DNA of 64,000 nt from an uncultured Maribacter sp. Its GTDB lineage: Bacteria; Bacteroidota; Bacteroidia; Flavobacteriales; Flavobacteriaceae. Positions 42,516 through 51,753 of the stretch are shown here, one piece after another (within the stretch, counting starts at the first letter, position 1; each line of letters begins with the position of its first letter). The notes beneath the pieces are model-generated. The model did not search any database, had not been told where the DNA came from, and saw nothing but the letters and a program-made list of their open reading frames with translations. The DNA is taken from the NCBI RefSeq assembly GCF_947496775.1, contig NZ_CANMDU010000001.1:1-64000 (forward strand). The letters are read 5' to 3'. A program made the translations under genes and the position numbers.

Positions 42516-44276
42516 ATGAAAGAATTAAAACATTTAAATAAACATTTTAAAAAATACTGGCAAAAACTTGCAATAGGAATTGTTATAACTATCATTGCTA
42601 GAGTTTTTCAGTTGGTTCTTCCCAGTTTTGTAAATAAATCTATTTCGGTATTTGATGATTTTACGGCACATCTTATTTCTTCGGAACAAGCCGAATCTAT
42701 TCTATTAAAGTACATTTTTATTATTATCGGAGCTGCATTACTATCTGGTTTTTTTACTTTCTTAATGAGGCAGTCTATTATTAATATTTCCAGATATATT
42801 GAATTTGACCTTAAGAATGAAATTTTTGACCATTACCAATTATTAAGTCAGAATTTTTACAAACAGAACAGAACAGGTGACTTAATGAACCGTATTAGCG
42901 AAGATGTAAACCAAGTTCGTATGTACAGCGGACCTGCTATAATGTATGGTATACAAACCCTGACCCTATTTACTTGTCTTATACCCTTAATGTTTATTAA
43001 AGCTCCTACATTAGCAATGTATACTTTAATTCCGTTACCCATACTATCTATCTTAATATATCAAATTAGTAAAATTATACATAAACGAAGTACTATCGTA
43101 CAAACCTATTTATCTTCTTTATCTACTTTTACGCAAGAAGTGTTTTCTGGTGTATCTGTAATAAAAGCATATTCATTAGAGCCCCAAACTAATAACGATT
43201 TAGAAGATTTAGCAGCGGAAGGCAAAGAAAAAAGCATGAATCTTGCCAAGGTCAACGCATGGTTTTTTCCACTTATGATTCTTCTTATTGGCATAAGTAA
43301 TCTTTTTGTTATTTACATTGGAGGAAAACAATATATTAATGATGAAATTAGTCTTGGATTAATTGCAGAATTTATTCTTTATGTAAATATGCTTACCTGG
43401 CCAGTTGCCATTGTAGGGTGGTTAACCTCTATCATTCAACGTGCAGAAGCGTCGCAAAAAAGGATAAATGAATTTTTAAAAGAAGAGCCTTCTATTAAAA
43501 ATACTGTAACAACAACAACAACAACAACTCCTATATTAGGCAAGATTGAATTTAAGAACGTAAGTTTTACTCACGAAGACACCAATATTACAGCTCTAAA
43601 AAACATTTCTTTTACCATTGAAAATGGTGAGACTGTTGCTATAATCGGAAAAACAGGGTCCGGAAAATCTACCATTTTAGATTTAATAGCAAGGCTTTAT
43701 GATGTTACTTCTGGAGAAATTTTAGTAGATAACCAGCCAATTAAAAACTTAAATTTACACTGTTTACGCAAAGATATTGGAGCTGTACCACAAGACGCTT
43801 TTCTTTTTTCCGACACCATTAAAAACAATATTAAGTTTGGCAAAGATGAAGCTACAGATGAAGAAGTTGTAACTGTTGCTAAAAATGCAGTGGTTCATAA
43901 TAACATTGCCGATTTTACAAATGGTTATGAAACAATTTTGGGAGAAAGGGGCATTACATTAAGTGGAGGACAAAAACAGAGAGTTTCTATAGCAAGAGCA
44001 TTACTTAAAGAACCTAGCGTTTATTTATTCGATGACTGCTTGTCTGCTGTGGATACAGAAACCGAAGAAGAAATTTTAAATAACCTTAAAAAAGCTTCGC
44101 AAAATAAAACAACACTTATTGTTAGCCATAGAGTTTCCTCAGCAAAAAATGCTTCGAAAATCTTAGTCTTAGAAGACGGAAAACTTATTCAAGAAGGAAC
44201 CCATGACACCCTTAATAACCAAGAAGGTTACTACAAAGAACTATATAGCAATCAACTTTCAGAAAAAGAAAGTTAA
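42516..44276 (+). CDS. ABC exporter, fused permease-ATPase (MsbA/MdlB-like)
   Basis: The 586-residue protein has six membrane helices in residues 1-315 and an ATPase domain. The ATPase carries Walker A GKTGSGKST (about 385), the signature LSGGQKQRVSIARALL, and Walker B VYLFDDCLSAVD. The usual catalytic Glu after Walker B is Asp (LFDD), a variant widespread in this subgroup. A short Thr run (VTTTTTTTP) links the domains. Dimers of such half-transporters export lipids, peptides or drugs, and the substrate is unknown. It is divergent from nusB and followed 81 bp later by DUF3276. Confidence 0.93.
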   Translation: MKELKHLNKHFKKYWQKLAIGIVITIIARVFQLVLPSFVNKSISVFDDFTAHLISSEQAESILLKYIFIIIGAALLSGFFTFLMRQSIINISRYIEFDLKNEIFDHYQLLSQNFYKQNRTGDLMNRISEDVNQVRMYSGPAIMYGIQTLTLFTCLIPLMFIKAPTLAMYTLIPLPILSILIYQISKIIHKRSTIVQTYLSSLSTFTQEVFSGVSVIKAYSLEPQTNNDLEDLAAEGKEKSMNLAKVNAWFFPLMILLIGISNLFVIYIGGKQYINDEISLGLIAEFILYVNMLTWPVAIVGWLTSIIQRAEASQKRINEFLKEEPSIKNTVTTTTTTTPILGKIEFKNVSFTHEDTNITALKNISFTIENGETVAIIGKTGSGKSTILDLIARLYDVTSGEILVDNQPIKNLNLHCLRKDIGAVPQDAFLFSDTIKNNIKFGKDEATDEEVVTVAKNAVVHNNIADFTNGYETILGERGITLSGGQKQRVSIARALLKEPSVYLFDDCLSAVDTETEEEILNNLKKASQNKTTLIVSHRVSSAKNASKILVLEDGKLIQEGTHDTLNNQEGYYKELYSNQLSEKES

Positions 44277-44357
44277 AAAATGATTTGTTAGCTTCGCTTT
44301 TTTTTTTCATTTTTATAGAATTATTATCTTATTAAAAATAATTTAGAACTAGACCAA

Positions 44358-44732
44358 ATGGCGGATAGAGATTTAATGGATCAGGAAGAAATACATTCAA
44401 AAGTATTAAGAGCTGGACGAAGAACTTATTTTTTTGATGTTAGAAGCACCAAAGCAGGAGATTATTATTTAACTATTACGGAGAGTAAAAAATTTACTCA
44501 TGACGATGGAACTTTTCATTACAAAAAGCATAAAATCTATTTATACAAAGAAGATTTTACGGCTTTTAAAGAAAATGTAGAAGAAATGATGGACTTCATT
44601 ATAAACGAAAAAGGGTCTGAAGTTATTTCGGAAAGACATCAGAAAGACTTTAAAAAAGAAGAAGAAATAAGTAACAATCAAGAATCTACTCCTTCTGAAA
44701 ATTTTACCGATGTAAGTTTTGATGATATTTAA
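44358..44732 (+). CDS. DUF3276 / PUR-alpha-like nucleic-acid-binding protein
   Basis: A 124-residue soluble protein with the PUR-repeat pattern: SKVLRAGRRTYFFDVRSTKAGDYYLTITESKK, then FHYKKHKIYLYKEDFTAFKENVEEMMDFI. The last 25 residues are acidic and disordered. The Bacteroidota PUR-alpha homologue (in Borrelia called EbfC-unrelated BpuR) binds single-stranded DNA and RNA; a similar role is inferred. Bounded by a strong terminator. Confidence 0.9.
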   Translation: MADRDLMDQEEIHSKVLRAGRRTYFFDVRSTKAGDYYLTITESKKFTHDDGTFHYKKHKIYLYKEDFTAFKENVEEMMDFIINEKGSEVISERHQKDFKKEEEISNNQESTPSENFTDVSFDDI

Positions 44733-44757
44733 GTAAAAACATACATATAATATACCT

Positions 44758-44790
44758 AACGGCTCTTTGATATCAAAGAGCCGTTTTTTA
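44758..44790. terminator. Terminator after DUF3276
   Basis: The stem AACGGCTCTTTGAT / ATCAAAGAGCCGTT is perfectly self-complementary and followed by a T-run. Confidence 0.92.
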
Positions 44791-44821
44791 TTTTTATAAA
44801 CGACTAATTAAAAACTTACAA

Positions 44822-47353
44822 ATGAAAAAAATTTATTCTTTTTTCTTCGTGCTAGCAACTTTTATCTGTTACGCGCAAGATCCTTTAGACCTTAGCTATT
44901 ATTTACCTCAAGGGGTTACTTACAACAAAAAAATCCCTACACCTAAAGAAATTATAGGGCATGAAGTTGGAGAATGGCATGTTACTCATGACAAACTAAT
45001 GTTTTATATGCAAACCTTAGCAAAAGTTAGTGATCGTATAAGCATAGAAAATAGAGGTTCCACTTTTGAAGGTCGTCCAATTCTTTTATTAACTATAACC
45101 TCCCCCGAAAACCATCAAAATTTAGAAAAAATAAGAAAAGAACATATTGCATTAACTGAGGAAGGAAGCAGTACTATCTCCACAGCAACCATGCCTCTTG
45201 TAGTTTACCAAGGTTTCTCAATTCATGGTAATGAAGCAAGTGGCTCCAATGCCAGTCTGGCTTATGCCTATTATTTAGCCGCAGCAGAAGGCTCGATAAT
45301 ACAAGAGCTATTAAATGATTTAGTTATTTTAATAGACCCCTCTTTTAATCCTGATGGTTTGCAGCGTTTTGCTTATTGGGCAAACACCAACAAGAGTCAA
45401 AATTTAATAGCAGATAACAATGACAGGGAATTTCATGAAGTATGGCCAGGAGGACGAACGAATCATTACTGGTTTGATATGAATAGAGATTGGCTTCCTG
45501 TACAATTACCCGAGAGTAGAGCTCGTATAGAGAGTTTTCACAAATGGCTCCCTAACATTTTAACTGACCACCATGAAATGGGCACCAACTCCACCTTCTT
45601 TTTTCAACCAGGAGAGCCTACTCGAGTTCATCCGTTAACTCCCAAGCTAAATCAAGAATTAACCGCAGAAATTGGCTCCTACCACGCTAAAGCTTTAGAT
45701 AAAATAGGCTCTCTATACTATTCCGAAGAAAATTATGACGATTACTACTATGGTAAAGGTTCTACATTCCCAGATGCTAATGGCAGCATAGGTATTTTAT
45801 TTGAACAGGGAAGCTCCAGAGGGCATGCTCAAAATAGTGAAAACGGATTACTAACATTCCCTTTTACTATTCGCAACCAATTCACAACAGCATGCTCCAC
45901 AATAGAAGCTGCTAAAAATATGCGTGTTAAAATATTAAACTATCAAAAAGACTTTTATAAAAACACTCGCATTGAAGGCTTAAAAAGTAAAACAAAAGCT
46001 ATTGTTTTTGGAGATTCTAAAGATGCAGCTAAAACATGGCACTTAGCAGAAATATTGCAACGCCAAAAAATTGAGTTTCATCAATTAAAAGAAGACGCTA
46101 CTATCCACGGTAAATGGTATAAAAAAGAAAATAGTTATGTGGTACCTATGCATCAAAAGAACCATAAGCTAATTAAAGCTATGTTCGAGAAACGAACCAC
46201 ATTTACAGATAGTTTGTTTTATGATATTTCTGCTTGGACTTTTCCTTTAGCCTTTAATGTAGATTACGCTAAAGTAAATTCTTTAGCTAATGTAGGTACA
46301 GAAATAACACAATTAAAAGCTATAACTGGTTCCGTTAGTAGTAAAAGTAACTACGCGTATTTATTTGAATGGAATGAATATTATACTCCAAAGGCGTTAG
46401 AAGAAATAACAAAAAAAGGAATTCGAGCTAAAGTTGCAAAATCCCCTTTTACTTTAGAAGGAAAAACATATGATTATGGCACCATTATGGTTCCTGTACA
46501 AAACCAGAACTTAAACGCTAATGACTTACATATATTTTTACAAAAAGTAGCAAACTCCAGTCATTTAAATATCACTGGTGTAAGCACAGGTCTTACTAAG
46601 GGTATTGACCTTGGAAGTAATGACTTTGACCCCATAAAAAAACAAAATATTGCAATTCTTGTAGGGAATGGTATACGTTCTTATGATGCTGGTGAAATAT
46701 GGCATTTGTTCGATACACGCTACAAAATACCCATTACCAAAATAGATACTGAATATTTTGCATCTACAGATTTAAGCAATTATACGGATATTATTATGCC
46801 TAGTATGAGTTCATGGGGTGTTAATCCAATAAACAAAGAGTATGCAAAAAAATTAAAAGAATGGGTGAAAAATGGAGGAACATTAATTGGTTATAGAAAT
46901 GTTGCTAAATGGCTAAATAACAACGAAATTATTAAGCTCCATTTTAAAAGCGACACATTAGTTGCTAAAAATATTGCATTCGACCAAAAAGGAGATTTCT
47001 TTGGCGCGCAAGTAACCGGAGGTGCTATTTTCGAAACCAACTTAGATCGTTCACATCCTATAAATTATGGCTACAAAAACAAGCAATTAGCTATATTTAG
47101 AAATACAAACACTTATATTAAACCAGACAAGAATAGTTATAACAACCCTATACTCTACTCAAAAAAACCTTTATTAAGTGGCTATATTTCTAAAGAAAAG
47201 TTAAACCTAGTAAAAGGTTCTGCTCCTTTTCAAGTAAAAAAATTAGGAAAAGGGCGTGTTGTTGTTTTTACGGATAACACCAATTTTAGAGCTTTTTGGT
47301 ACGGCACTAATAAACTACTAATGAACGCCATTTTCTTTGGACAAATGATGTAG
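44822..47353 (+). CDS. Secreted M14 family zinc carboxypeptidase
   Basis: The 843-residue protein has a signal peptide (about 1-18, ...ICYAQ). The catalytic domain (about 55-375) contains the zinc motif HGNEASG (His near 136, Glu three residues on), the second His segment TDHHEMGTNSTF, and the general-base Glu region GILFEQGSSRG. The C-terminal ~400 residues include a glutaminase-like Rossmann part with TDIIMPSMSSWGV and WVKNGGTLIGYRN, as in other large flavobacterial M14 proteins. It likely degrades peptides in the periplasm or outside; no T9SS sorting domain is seen at its end. Confidence 0.93.
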   Translation: MKKIYSFFFVLATFICYAQDPLDLSYYLPQGVTYNKKIPTPKEIIGHEVGEWHVTHDKLMFYMQTLAKVSDRISIENRGSTFEGRPILLLTITSPENHQNLEKIRKEHIALTEEGSSTISTATMPLVVYQGFSIHGNEASGSNASLAYAYYLAAAEGSIIQELLNDLVILIDPSFNPDGLQRFAYWANTNKSQNLIADNNDREFHEVWPGGRTNHYWFDMNRDWLPVQLPESRARIESFHKWLPNILTDHHEMGTNSTFFFQPGEPTRVHPLTPKLNQELTAEIGSYHAKALDKIGSLYYSEENYDDYYYGKGSTFPDANGSIGILFEQGSSRGHAQNSENGLLTFPFTIRNQFTTACSTIEAAKNMRVKILNYQKDFYKNTRIEGLKSKTKAIVFGDSKDAAKTWHLAEILQRQKIEFHQLKEDATIHGKWYKKENSYVVPMHQKNHKLIKAMFEKRTTFTDSLFYDISAWTFPLAFNVDYAKVNSLANVGTEITQLKAITGSVSSKSNYAYLFEWNEYYTPKALEEITKKGIRAKVAKSPFTLEGKTYDYGTIMVPVQNQNLNANDLHIFLQKVANSSHLNITGVSTGLTKGIDLGSNDFDPIKKQNIAILVGNGIRSYDAGEIWHLFDTRYKIPITKIDTEYFASTDLSNYTDIIMPSMSSWGVNPINKEYAKKLKEWVKNGGTLIGYRNVAKWLNNNEIIKLHFKSDTLVAKNIAFDQKGDFFGAQVTGGAIFETNLDRSHPINYGYKNKQLAIFRNTNTYIKPDKNSYNNPILYSKKPLLSGYISKEKLNLVKGSAPFQVKKLGKGRVVVFTDNTNFRAFWYGTNKLLMNAIFFGQMM

Positions 47354-47365
47354 AATAATATATAG

Positions 47366-47404
47366 ATTCCTCTTTTATTTTTTTTAATTTAAAAGAGGAA
47401 TTTT
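47366..47404 (+). terminator. Terminator after the M14 peptidase
   Basis: ATTCCTCTTTT pairs with AAAAGAGGAAT around an A/T loop of about 15 nt and is followed by a T-rich stretch. Confidence 0.7.
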
Positions 47405-47438
47405 CTTTTAGAATTACCTAAGTTTTACATAGATGTAA

Positions 47439-47777
47439 CTACGAAATTTTAAGTCCGTTAGAAACACTACTTGCTGGTTGCAAAAGAATAACATCTTTTC
47501 CTTCTACTGCTCCCAAAATTAGACATTCACTCATGAAATTTGCTATTTGTTTCCTTGGGAAATTAACAACAGCTATTACTTGTTTTCCTAATAAATCTTC
47601 TTTAGTATACTTTTTCGTTATTTGAGCCGAGGTTTTTTTAACTCCAATTTCTTCACCAAAATCTATTTCTAATTTATATGAGGGATTTTTTGCCTCCGGA
47701 AAATTAAATACAGTAATAACAGTGCCAACTCGCATATCAATTTTAGAAAAATCATTCCAATTAATTAATTCTTTCAT
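47439..47777 (-). CDS. csaA: tRNA-binding domain protein CsaA
   Basis: The 112-residue protein is a single OB-fold tRNA-binding domain, like CsaA: the opening is NWNDFSKIDMRVGTVITVFNFPEAKNPSYKLEIDFG, then ITKKYTKEDLLGKQVIAVVNFPRKQIANFMSECLILG. Bacillus CsaA has chaperone-like export activity, and the domain also binds tRNA. It is a lone gene convergent with the M14 gene, and divergent from the redoxin gene by 131 bp without a clear -7 box. Confidence 0.93.
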   Translation of the reverse strand: MKELINWNDFSKIDMRVGTVITVFNFPEAKNPSYKLEIDFGEEIGVKKTSAQITKKYTKEDLLGKQVIAVVNFPRKQIANFMSECLILGAVEGKDVILLQPASSVSNGLKIS

Positions 47778-47908
47778 TATTATAAGCTATAACATTTTAA
47801 CATTCTTTAATCATTAAAACATTTTTGAATTTAAAAAAAGCTTAAGCGCATGACAAATAATCCATTGAATACTTTTAACTTTATTCTCTCATTCATTGTT
47901 TTTACACT

Positions 47909-48466
47909 ATGGCTAGAACACCGAGTAATATGCTTCCGTTAGGCACGGTAGCTCCAGATTTTGATTTATTAAACACCGTTTCTGACAAGAAGGAAAGTCT
48001 TTCTAATTGCAAAGGTAAAGAAGGGACCGTAATTCTTTTTATTTGCAATCACTGCCCTTTTGTAATACATATAAACGCAACAATTGTAGAAATAGCGAAT
48101 AATTATCAAAAGAAAGGAATTCGTTTCATTGCCATTTCTAGTAATGATGTCATTAATTATCCGCAAGATGCACCACATTTAATGAAAAAGCTTGCGGAAG
48201 AAGAAAAATATCCTTTTCCCTATCTATATGATGAAACGCAAAACGTAGCTAAAGCGTACGACGCAGCTTGCACTCCCGATATTTTTCTTTTCGACAAAAG
48301 TCTCAAATTAGTTTACAGAGGACAACTAGATGATTCTAGACCAGGAAATGAAATTCCTGTAACAGGCACTGACTTAAAAAATGCTATGAATAATCTATTA
48401 GAAAAAAAGCCAGTTTCTTCTATTCAAAAACCAAGTATTGGGTGCAATATAAAATGGAAAAATTAG
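47909..48466 (+). CDS. Redoxin/AhpC-TSA-like thioredoxin-family protein
   Basis: The 185-residue cytoplasmic protein opens with MLPLGTVAPDFDLLN. It has the active site FICNHCPFV with a CNHC pair, then FIAISSNDV and YLYDETQNVAKAYDAACTPDIFLFD (an extra Cys with the cis-Pro loop). This is the widespread YbbN-like redoxin of Bacteroidota. It probably reduces peroxides or disulfides; the partner is unknown. The closest -7 candidate (TAACTTTA, 47876) has one mismatch. It is convergent with the bacillithiol-transferase-like gene, stops 14 bp apart. Confidence 0.87.
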   Translation: MARTPSNMLPLGTVAPDFDLLNTVSDKKESLSNCKGKEGTVILFICNHCPFVIHINATIVEIANNYQKKGIRFIAISSNDVINYPQDAPHLMKKLAEEEKYPFPYLYDETQNVAKAYDAACTPDIFLFDKSLKLVYRGQLDDSRPGNEIPVTGTDLKNAMNNLLEKKPVSSIQKPSIGCNIKWKN

Positions 48467-48480
48467 GCTTTCAATAAAAA

Positions 48481-49020
48481 CTACCACCCTTTTCTCTCCA
48501 CCAAAGCCTTAATATGGGTATAATGGTGTTTGCCATGCCAAGCATATTTACCAATATTTTCCAAAACAGAAACCTCTACATTACCTTCAGGGTGCATATA
48601 ACTTTTGCTTAAATCTTCAGAAGACAAACCCTTTAAAAGGTATACTATTTTAGCGTGTAACGCACTTAAATAACTTAAAGACAAATTAATAGGTGCCGTA
48701 TTAGCATCTAACAATCGACTCCAATCTTTTTCCTCATACGCTTTGATTAATGGCTTATCTTCTGTTAAAGCCCATTTAAAACGAGTATAACTATGGTGAT
48801 GACTATCTGCAATATGATGAATTAATTGCTTAACAGTCCACCCTCCGTTTCGATATGGGGTAGAAAGCTGTTCTTCAGAAAAATCTTTTACTAATTCTGT
48901 TAAATCAGATGGTAAATTTTCTAATTGTGTAATCCATTCCTCTAATAATTCATCAGAAACTATTTTCGGAAATTTAAAATGACCTATAGGATATTGTAAT
49001 TGCTTTATATTTTCTTCCAT
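48481..49020 (-). CDS. DinB-superfamily YfiT-type bacillithiol transferase
   Basis: The 179-residue four-helix-bundle protein has the YfiT/BstA opening LQYPIGHF, the metal triad His in IHHIADSHHHSY (about 68-69), and the C-terminal KYAWHGKHHYTHIKAL (His165/166 and 169). Its Bacillus relatives transfer bacillithiol to electrophiles. Some Bacteroidota make bacillithiol, so a thiol-transferase role is plausible but not shown. Nearest upstream box is TATATTTA (49025-49032, minus), one mismatch. Confidence 0.88.
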   Translation of the reverse strand: MEENIKQLQYPIGHFKFPKIVSDELLEEWITQLENLPSDLTELVKDFSEEQLSTPYRNGGWTVKQLIHHIADSHHHSYTRFKWALTEDKPLIKAYEEKDWSRLLDANTAPINLSLSYLSALHAKIVYLLKGLSSEDLSKSYMHPEGNVEVSVLENIGKYAWHGKHHYTHIKALVERKGW

Positions 49021-49177
49021 ACTCTAAATATAGAAAGTTCTTTATTCCAAAAGAAAAAGACCCTCATTTATTATTAAATTAAAAATTAAAGTAAATTTTA
49101 ATACAGTTTTAACTTCATTTTTCTATTAATAATTATTAATCTACTAATTTTATAGGACAATTTTTAATTAAAAAAAA

Positions 49178-49816
49178 ATGGCAACACTTAGATTAGGAGA
49201 TACAGCCCCAGATTTTACAGTAGATAGTTCTATAGGGATTATTAATTTATACGAATATTTAGGCGATTCATGGGGAATATTATTTTCGCATCCGGCGGAT
49301 TTTACTCCAGTGTGTACTACGGAATTAGGAACAGCTTCTAACTTTAAAGGAGAGTTTGATAAACGTAATGTAAAAATGTTAGCTTTAAGTGTAGATGGAG
49401 CGCAATCTCACATAGAATGGATTAAAGACATTAATGAAGTTCAAGAAACTACCGTTAACTTTCCCATATTAGCAGATGAAGACAGAAAAGTATCCGATTT
49501 ATATGATATGATTCATCCAAATGCTGACAGTACTCTAACAGTCCGTTCCGTATTTATTATTGCTCCTGATAAAACTATAAAACTTACTTTAACCTACCCA
49601 GCTTCAACCGGGCGTAATTTTTATGAATTATTGAGGGTTATAGACTCCTTACAATTAACCGCAAATCATAAAGTCGCTACTCCTGCTAATTGGAAAAATG
49701 GAGAAGATGTAGTGGTTAGTCCAGCAATACCAACACCAGAAGCGATTAAAATGTTTAATAAAGGAGTAAATGAAATAAAACCTTATTTACGAATGACGCC
49801 TGATCCAACGGCTTAA
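49178..49816 (+). CDS. Peroxiredoxin of the Prx6 (1-Cys) type
   Basis: Reduces hydrogen peroxide and organic peroxides. The 212-residue protein has the peroxidatic site FSHPADFTPVCTTELG (Cys46), then LALSVDGAQSHIEWI, and the C-terminal extension with the signature VVVSPAIPTPEAIKMFNKG and YLRMTPDP of the Prx6 class. It is monocistronic. The closest -7 match, TAATTTTA at 49145, has one mismatch. Confidence 0.95.
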   Translation: MATLRLGDTAPDFTVDSSIGIINLYEYLGDSWGILFSHPADFTPVCTTELGTASNFKGEFDKRNVKMLALSVDGAQSHIEWIKDINEVQETTVNFPILADEDRKVSDLYDMIHPNADSTLTVRSVFIIAPDKTIKLTLTYPASTGRNFYELLRVIDSLQLTANHKVATPANWKNGEDVVVSPAIPTPEAIKMFNKGVNEIKPYLRMTPDPTA

Positions 49817-49956
49817 TTCATTACAAACCACAAATTGAATTCTAAACACACACCAAAAAGTGTGATTATTGTTAAAAAACGAGCTTATATTTATTTTTTA
49901 AATTCAGATAACTCAAAGATAACTTACTAAAAATCTTACAATTAATTATTTAACAG

Positions 49957-49964
49957 TATATTTG
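49957..49964 (+). promoter_or_regulatory. Cold shock gene promoter -7 element (TATATTTG)
   Basis: Exact TAnnTTTG match, 30 nt before the ATG at 49995. It overlaps an upstream in-frame ATG (49962), which therefore cannot be the real start. Confidence 0.7.
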
Positions 49965-49994
49965 TACTTTAATAATTATTTAATATTTAGTATT

Positions 49995-50189
49995 ATGAGT
50001 AAAGGAACAGTAAAATTCTTCAACGATTCCAAAGGTTATGGTTTCATCACTGAAGATGGTTCAAACGAAGATCATTTTGTACACATTTCTGGCTTAATCG
50101 ATGAAGTTCGTGAAGGTGATGTTGTAGAATTTGAACTACAACAGGGTAAAAAAGGATTAAACGCCGTTAATGTGAAAGTTGTTGACTAG
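49995..50189 (+). CDS. Cold shock protein (CspA family)
   Basis: A 64-residue single-domain RNA/DNA-binding OB-fold chaperone: MSKGTVKFFNDSKGYGFI (RNP1) and EDHFVHISGL (RNP2) are intact. It is shorter than CspA by a few residues, which is usual for Bacteroidota. An ATG 33 nt upstream would add MYFNNYLIFSI, not part of the family and overlapping the promoter. A terminator follows. Confidence 0.96.
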   Translation: MSKGTVKFFNDSKGYGFITEDGSNEDHFVHISGLIDEVREGDVVEFELQQGKKGLNAVNVKVVD

Positions 50190-50213
50190 GTAACGTATTT
50201 AACTTTTTTATAG

Positions 50214-50244
50214 TAAAAGCCCAAACATAAGTTTGGGCTTTTCT
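50214..50244 (+). terminator. Terminator after the cold shock gene
   Basis: AAAAGCCCAAAC pairs with GTTTGGGCTTTT around an ATAA loop; a T-rich stretch follows. Confidence 0.92.
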
Positions 50245-50299
50245 TTGCTCTAATATTTTCTAAAACATCATTATGCGTAAGTTTTTTATTACTTTTTTG

Positions 50300-50307
50300 T
50301 AAGTTTG
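50300..50307 (+). promoter_or_regulatory. Promoter -7 element before the tiny membrane genes (TAAGTTTG)
   Basis: Exact TAnnTTTG match, 81 nt before the first tiny ORF and downstream of the cold shock terminator. It implies a separate transcript with a leader of about 75 nt. Confidence 0.5.
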
Positions 50308-50388
50308 TAAAAAAAACACGCAACCTTTTGACTTTTGTTTATCTAACCATAAACAAGATAAGTTCCCCAACTGAACTAAATCCTTATT

Positions 50389-50475
50389 ATGACAACCTTT
50401 TTTGGTATTTTATTTGTTTTACTTTTTGTGAATTTAGTACTATTACTTCTTAGCGTAGGCAAGGCTAAAAAATAA
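50389..50475 (+). CDS. Tiny single-pass membrane protein, copy 1 (28 residues)
   Basis: ATG to TAA gives MTTFFGILFVLL, then FVNLVLLLLS and a basic tail GKAKK: one hydrophobic helix with a polar Asn at position 15. It is supported by a paralogue 92 bp downstream that matches 15 of 27 positions and starts with the same MTTFF. A -7 box lies upstream and a terminator beyond the second copy. No function is known; short membrane toxins, regulators of membrane enzymes or structural proteins are all possible. Confidence 0.65.
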   Translation: MTTFFGILFVLLFVNLVLLLLSVGKAKK

Positions 50476-50566
50476 TATACATTTTTAAGATTGCAAGTAG
50501 GGTATTACTCTATGTAGTTGTTATATAAACAAACAGCTATTGGCGTAGCCACCCTAAAAAAATATA

Positions 50567-50650
50567 ATGACAACCTTCTTTAGCATATTATTTATTCTTC
50601 TTTTATTAAACTTTATTCTTTTTATCTTAAGCTTTAAAAATCAAAAATAA
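50567..50650 (+). CDS. Tiny single-pass membrane protein, copy 2 (27 residues)
   Basis: ATG to TAA gives MTTFFSILFILL, then LLNFILFILS and tail FKNQK. It shares MTTFF, ILF, LL, Asn15, Leu18 and Leu-Ser at 21-22 with copy 1, while many codons have diverged. That is the pattern expected for an old duplication under protein-level selection. The 91 bp between the copies contain GGGT and ACCC ends and no clear promoter, so both are probably on one transcript ending at the 50732 terminator. Confidence 0.65.
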   Translation: MTTFFSILFILLLLNFILFILSFKNQK

Positions 50651-50731
50651 AAGAACAGCTTTCTAAATATCCAATGTATATTACTATACTCCATTTAATA
50701 TCAGAAATTAAAATACAAATACCCTAATAAA

Positions 50732-50767
50732 AAAGAAGTGCTTTTTCAAATGAAAAAGCACTTCTTA
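50732..50767. terminator. Bidirectional terminator
   Basis: AAGAAGTGCTTTTTCA pairs with TGAAAAAGCACTTCTT, with AA between the arms. It lies between the tiny membrane genes and the convergent PPIase gene. Confidence 0.92.
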
Positions 50768-50790
50768 CGCATATTGTGAAATTTAGTATA

Positions 50791-51723
50791 CTATCCTACC
50801 CCCATTAACTCAACGTCGAAAATTAAAGTAGCATCTGGAGGGATAACTCCTCCAGCACCTGCACTACCGTACGCAAGGTTAGATGGTATAACAAAACGAG
50901 CTTTATCACCGACTTTTAATAAAGAAATACCTTCATCCCATCCTGGGATTACTTGTCCTACTCCTAATTGGAAGTCTATTGGTTCATTACGTTTATAAGA
51001 AGAATCGAAAACTTGGCCACTTAAAAGGGAACCTTCATAGTGCACCGATACTTTTTTTCCACTTTCCGCTTTTGCCCCTTCTCCATTCTGAATCATTTTA
51101 TAACGCAAACCGCTTTCCGTTTCATCAAAACCAGCAGCTACTTTATCTAATTCGGCCGCTTGGCGTGCTTTTTCAGTTGCCTTTCTCTCTTCTCCAGAAC
51201 TTGCAAAAGTTTTAAATGCCTGTAATGCATCCCAAGCTTCTGCTTCTGCTCCTACTCGTACAATTTCTAAACTATCTATTGTATCTCCCTGAGCAACAGC
51301 ATCTACTACTTCTTGTCCAGCCGCAACATGTCCAAAAACGGTATGTTTGTTGTCTAACCAAGGTGTAGCAATGTGTGTAATAAAGAATTGCGATCCGTTA
51401 GTTCCAGGACCTGCATTAGCCATAGAAAGCACCCCTGGTTCGGCATGTTGCAATTCTGGATGAAACTCGTCATCAAATTTATAACCTGCGTCTCCAGTAC
51501 CTGTACCTAGAGGACAGCCACCTTGAATCATAAAATCTGGAATTACTCTATGAAAAGATAATCCATCATAATATGGCTCTCCTGCTGCTTTTGCTTTGTT
51601 TTCCATTTTACCTTCTGCTAAAGCAACAAAGTTACCAACAGTTCCTGGTGTTTTATCATGTGTGAGTTTTACTAAAATCTCACCTTTTGTAGTATTGAAT
51701 TTTGCGTAAATGCCGTCTTGCAT
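50791..51723 (-). CDS. Cyclophilin-FKBP fusion peptidyl-prolyl isomerase
   Basis: A 310-residue protein with two different PPIase folds. An N-terminal cyclophilin (about 1-165) has [35 protein letters not shown] and [13 protein letters not shown] Lys/Glu-rich linker (about 170-195) follows, then a C-terminal FKBP domain (about 205-310) with [31 protein letters not shown] and [15 protein letters not shown]. No signal peptide is seen, so it acts in the cytoplasm. The fusion recurs in Bacteroidota and gives both isomerase activities to one folding helper. Confidence 0.95.
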   Translation of the reverse strand: MQDGIYAKFNTTKGEILVKLTHDKTPGTVGNFVALAEGKMENKAKAAGEPYYDGLSFHRVIPDFMIQGGCPLGTGTGDAGYKFDDEFHPELQHAEPGVLSMANAGPGTNGSQFFITHIATPWLDNKHTVFGHVAAGQEVVDAVAQGDTIDSLEIVRVGAEAEAWDALQAFKTFASSGEERKATEKARQAAELDKVAAGFDETESGLRYKMIQNGEGAKAESGKKVSVHYEGSLLSGQVFDSSYKRNEPIDFQLGVGQVIPGWDEGISLLKVGDKARFVIPSNLAYGSAGAGGVIPPDATLIFDVELMGVG

Positions 51724-51745
51724 AATGCTGTTTTTAAATGAGCGG

Positions 51746-51753
51746 CAAAGATA
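51746..51753 (-). promoter_or_regulatory. PPIase promoter -7 element (TATCTTTG)
   Basis: Exact TAnnTTTG match on the minus strand, 22 nt before the ATG. Confidence 0.68.

Noticed and set aside
43508-43529. ACA/CAA triplet run in the ABC exporter gene as a repeat element
   Set aside because: Encodes a short poly-Thr linker in frame; too short to call a repeat feature.
49962-49994. 11-residue extension of the cold shock protein
   Set aside because: Overlaps the promoter box; not conserved in the family.
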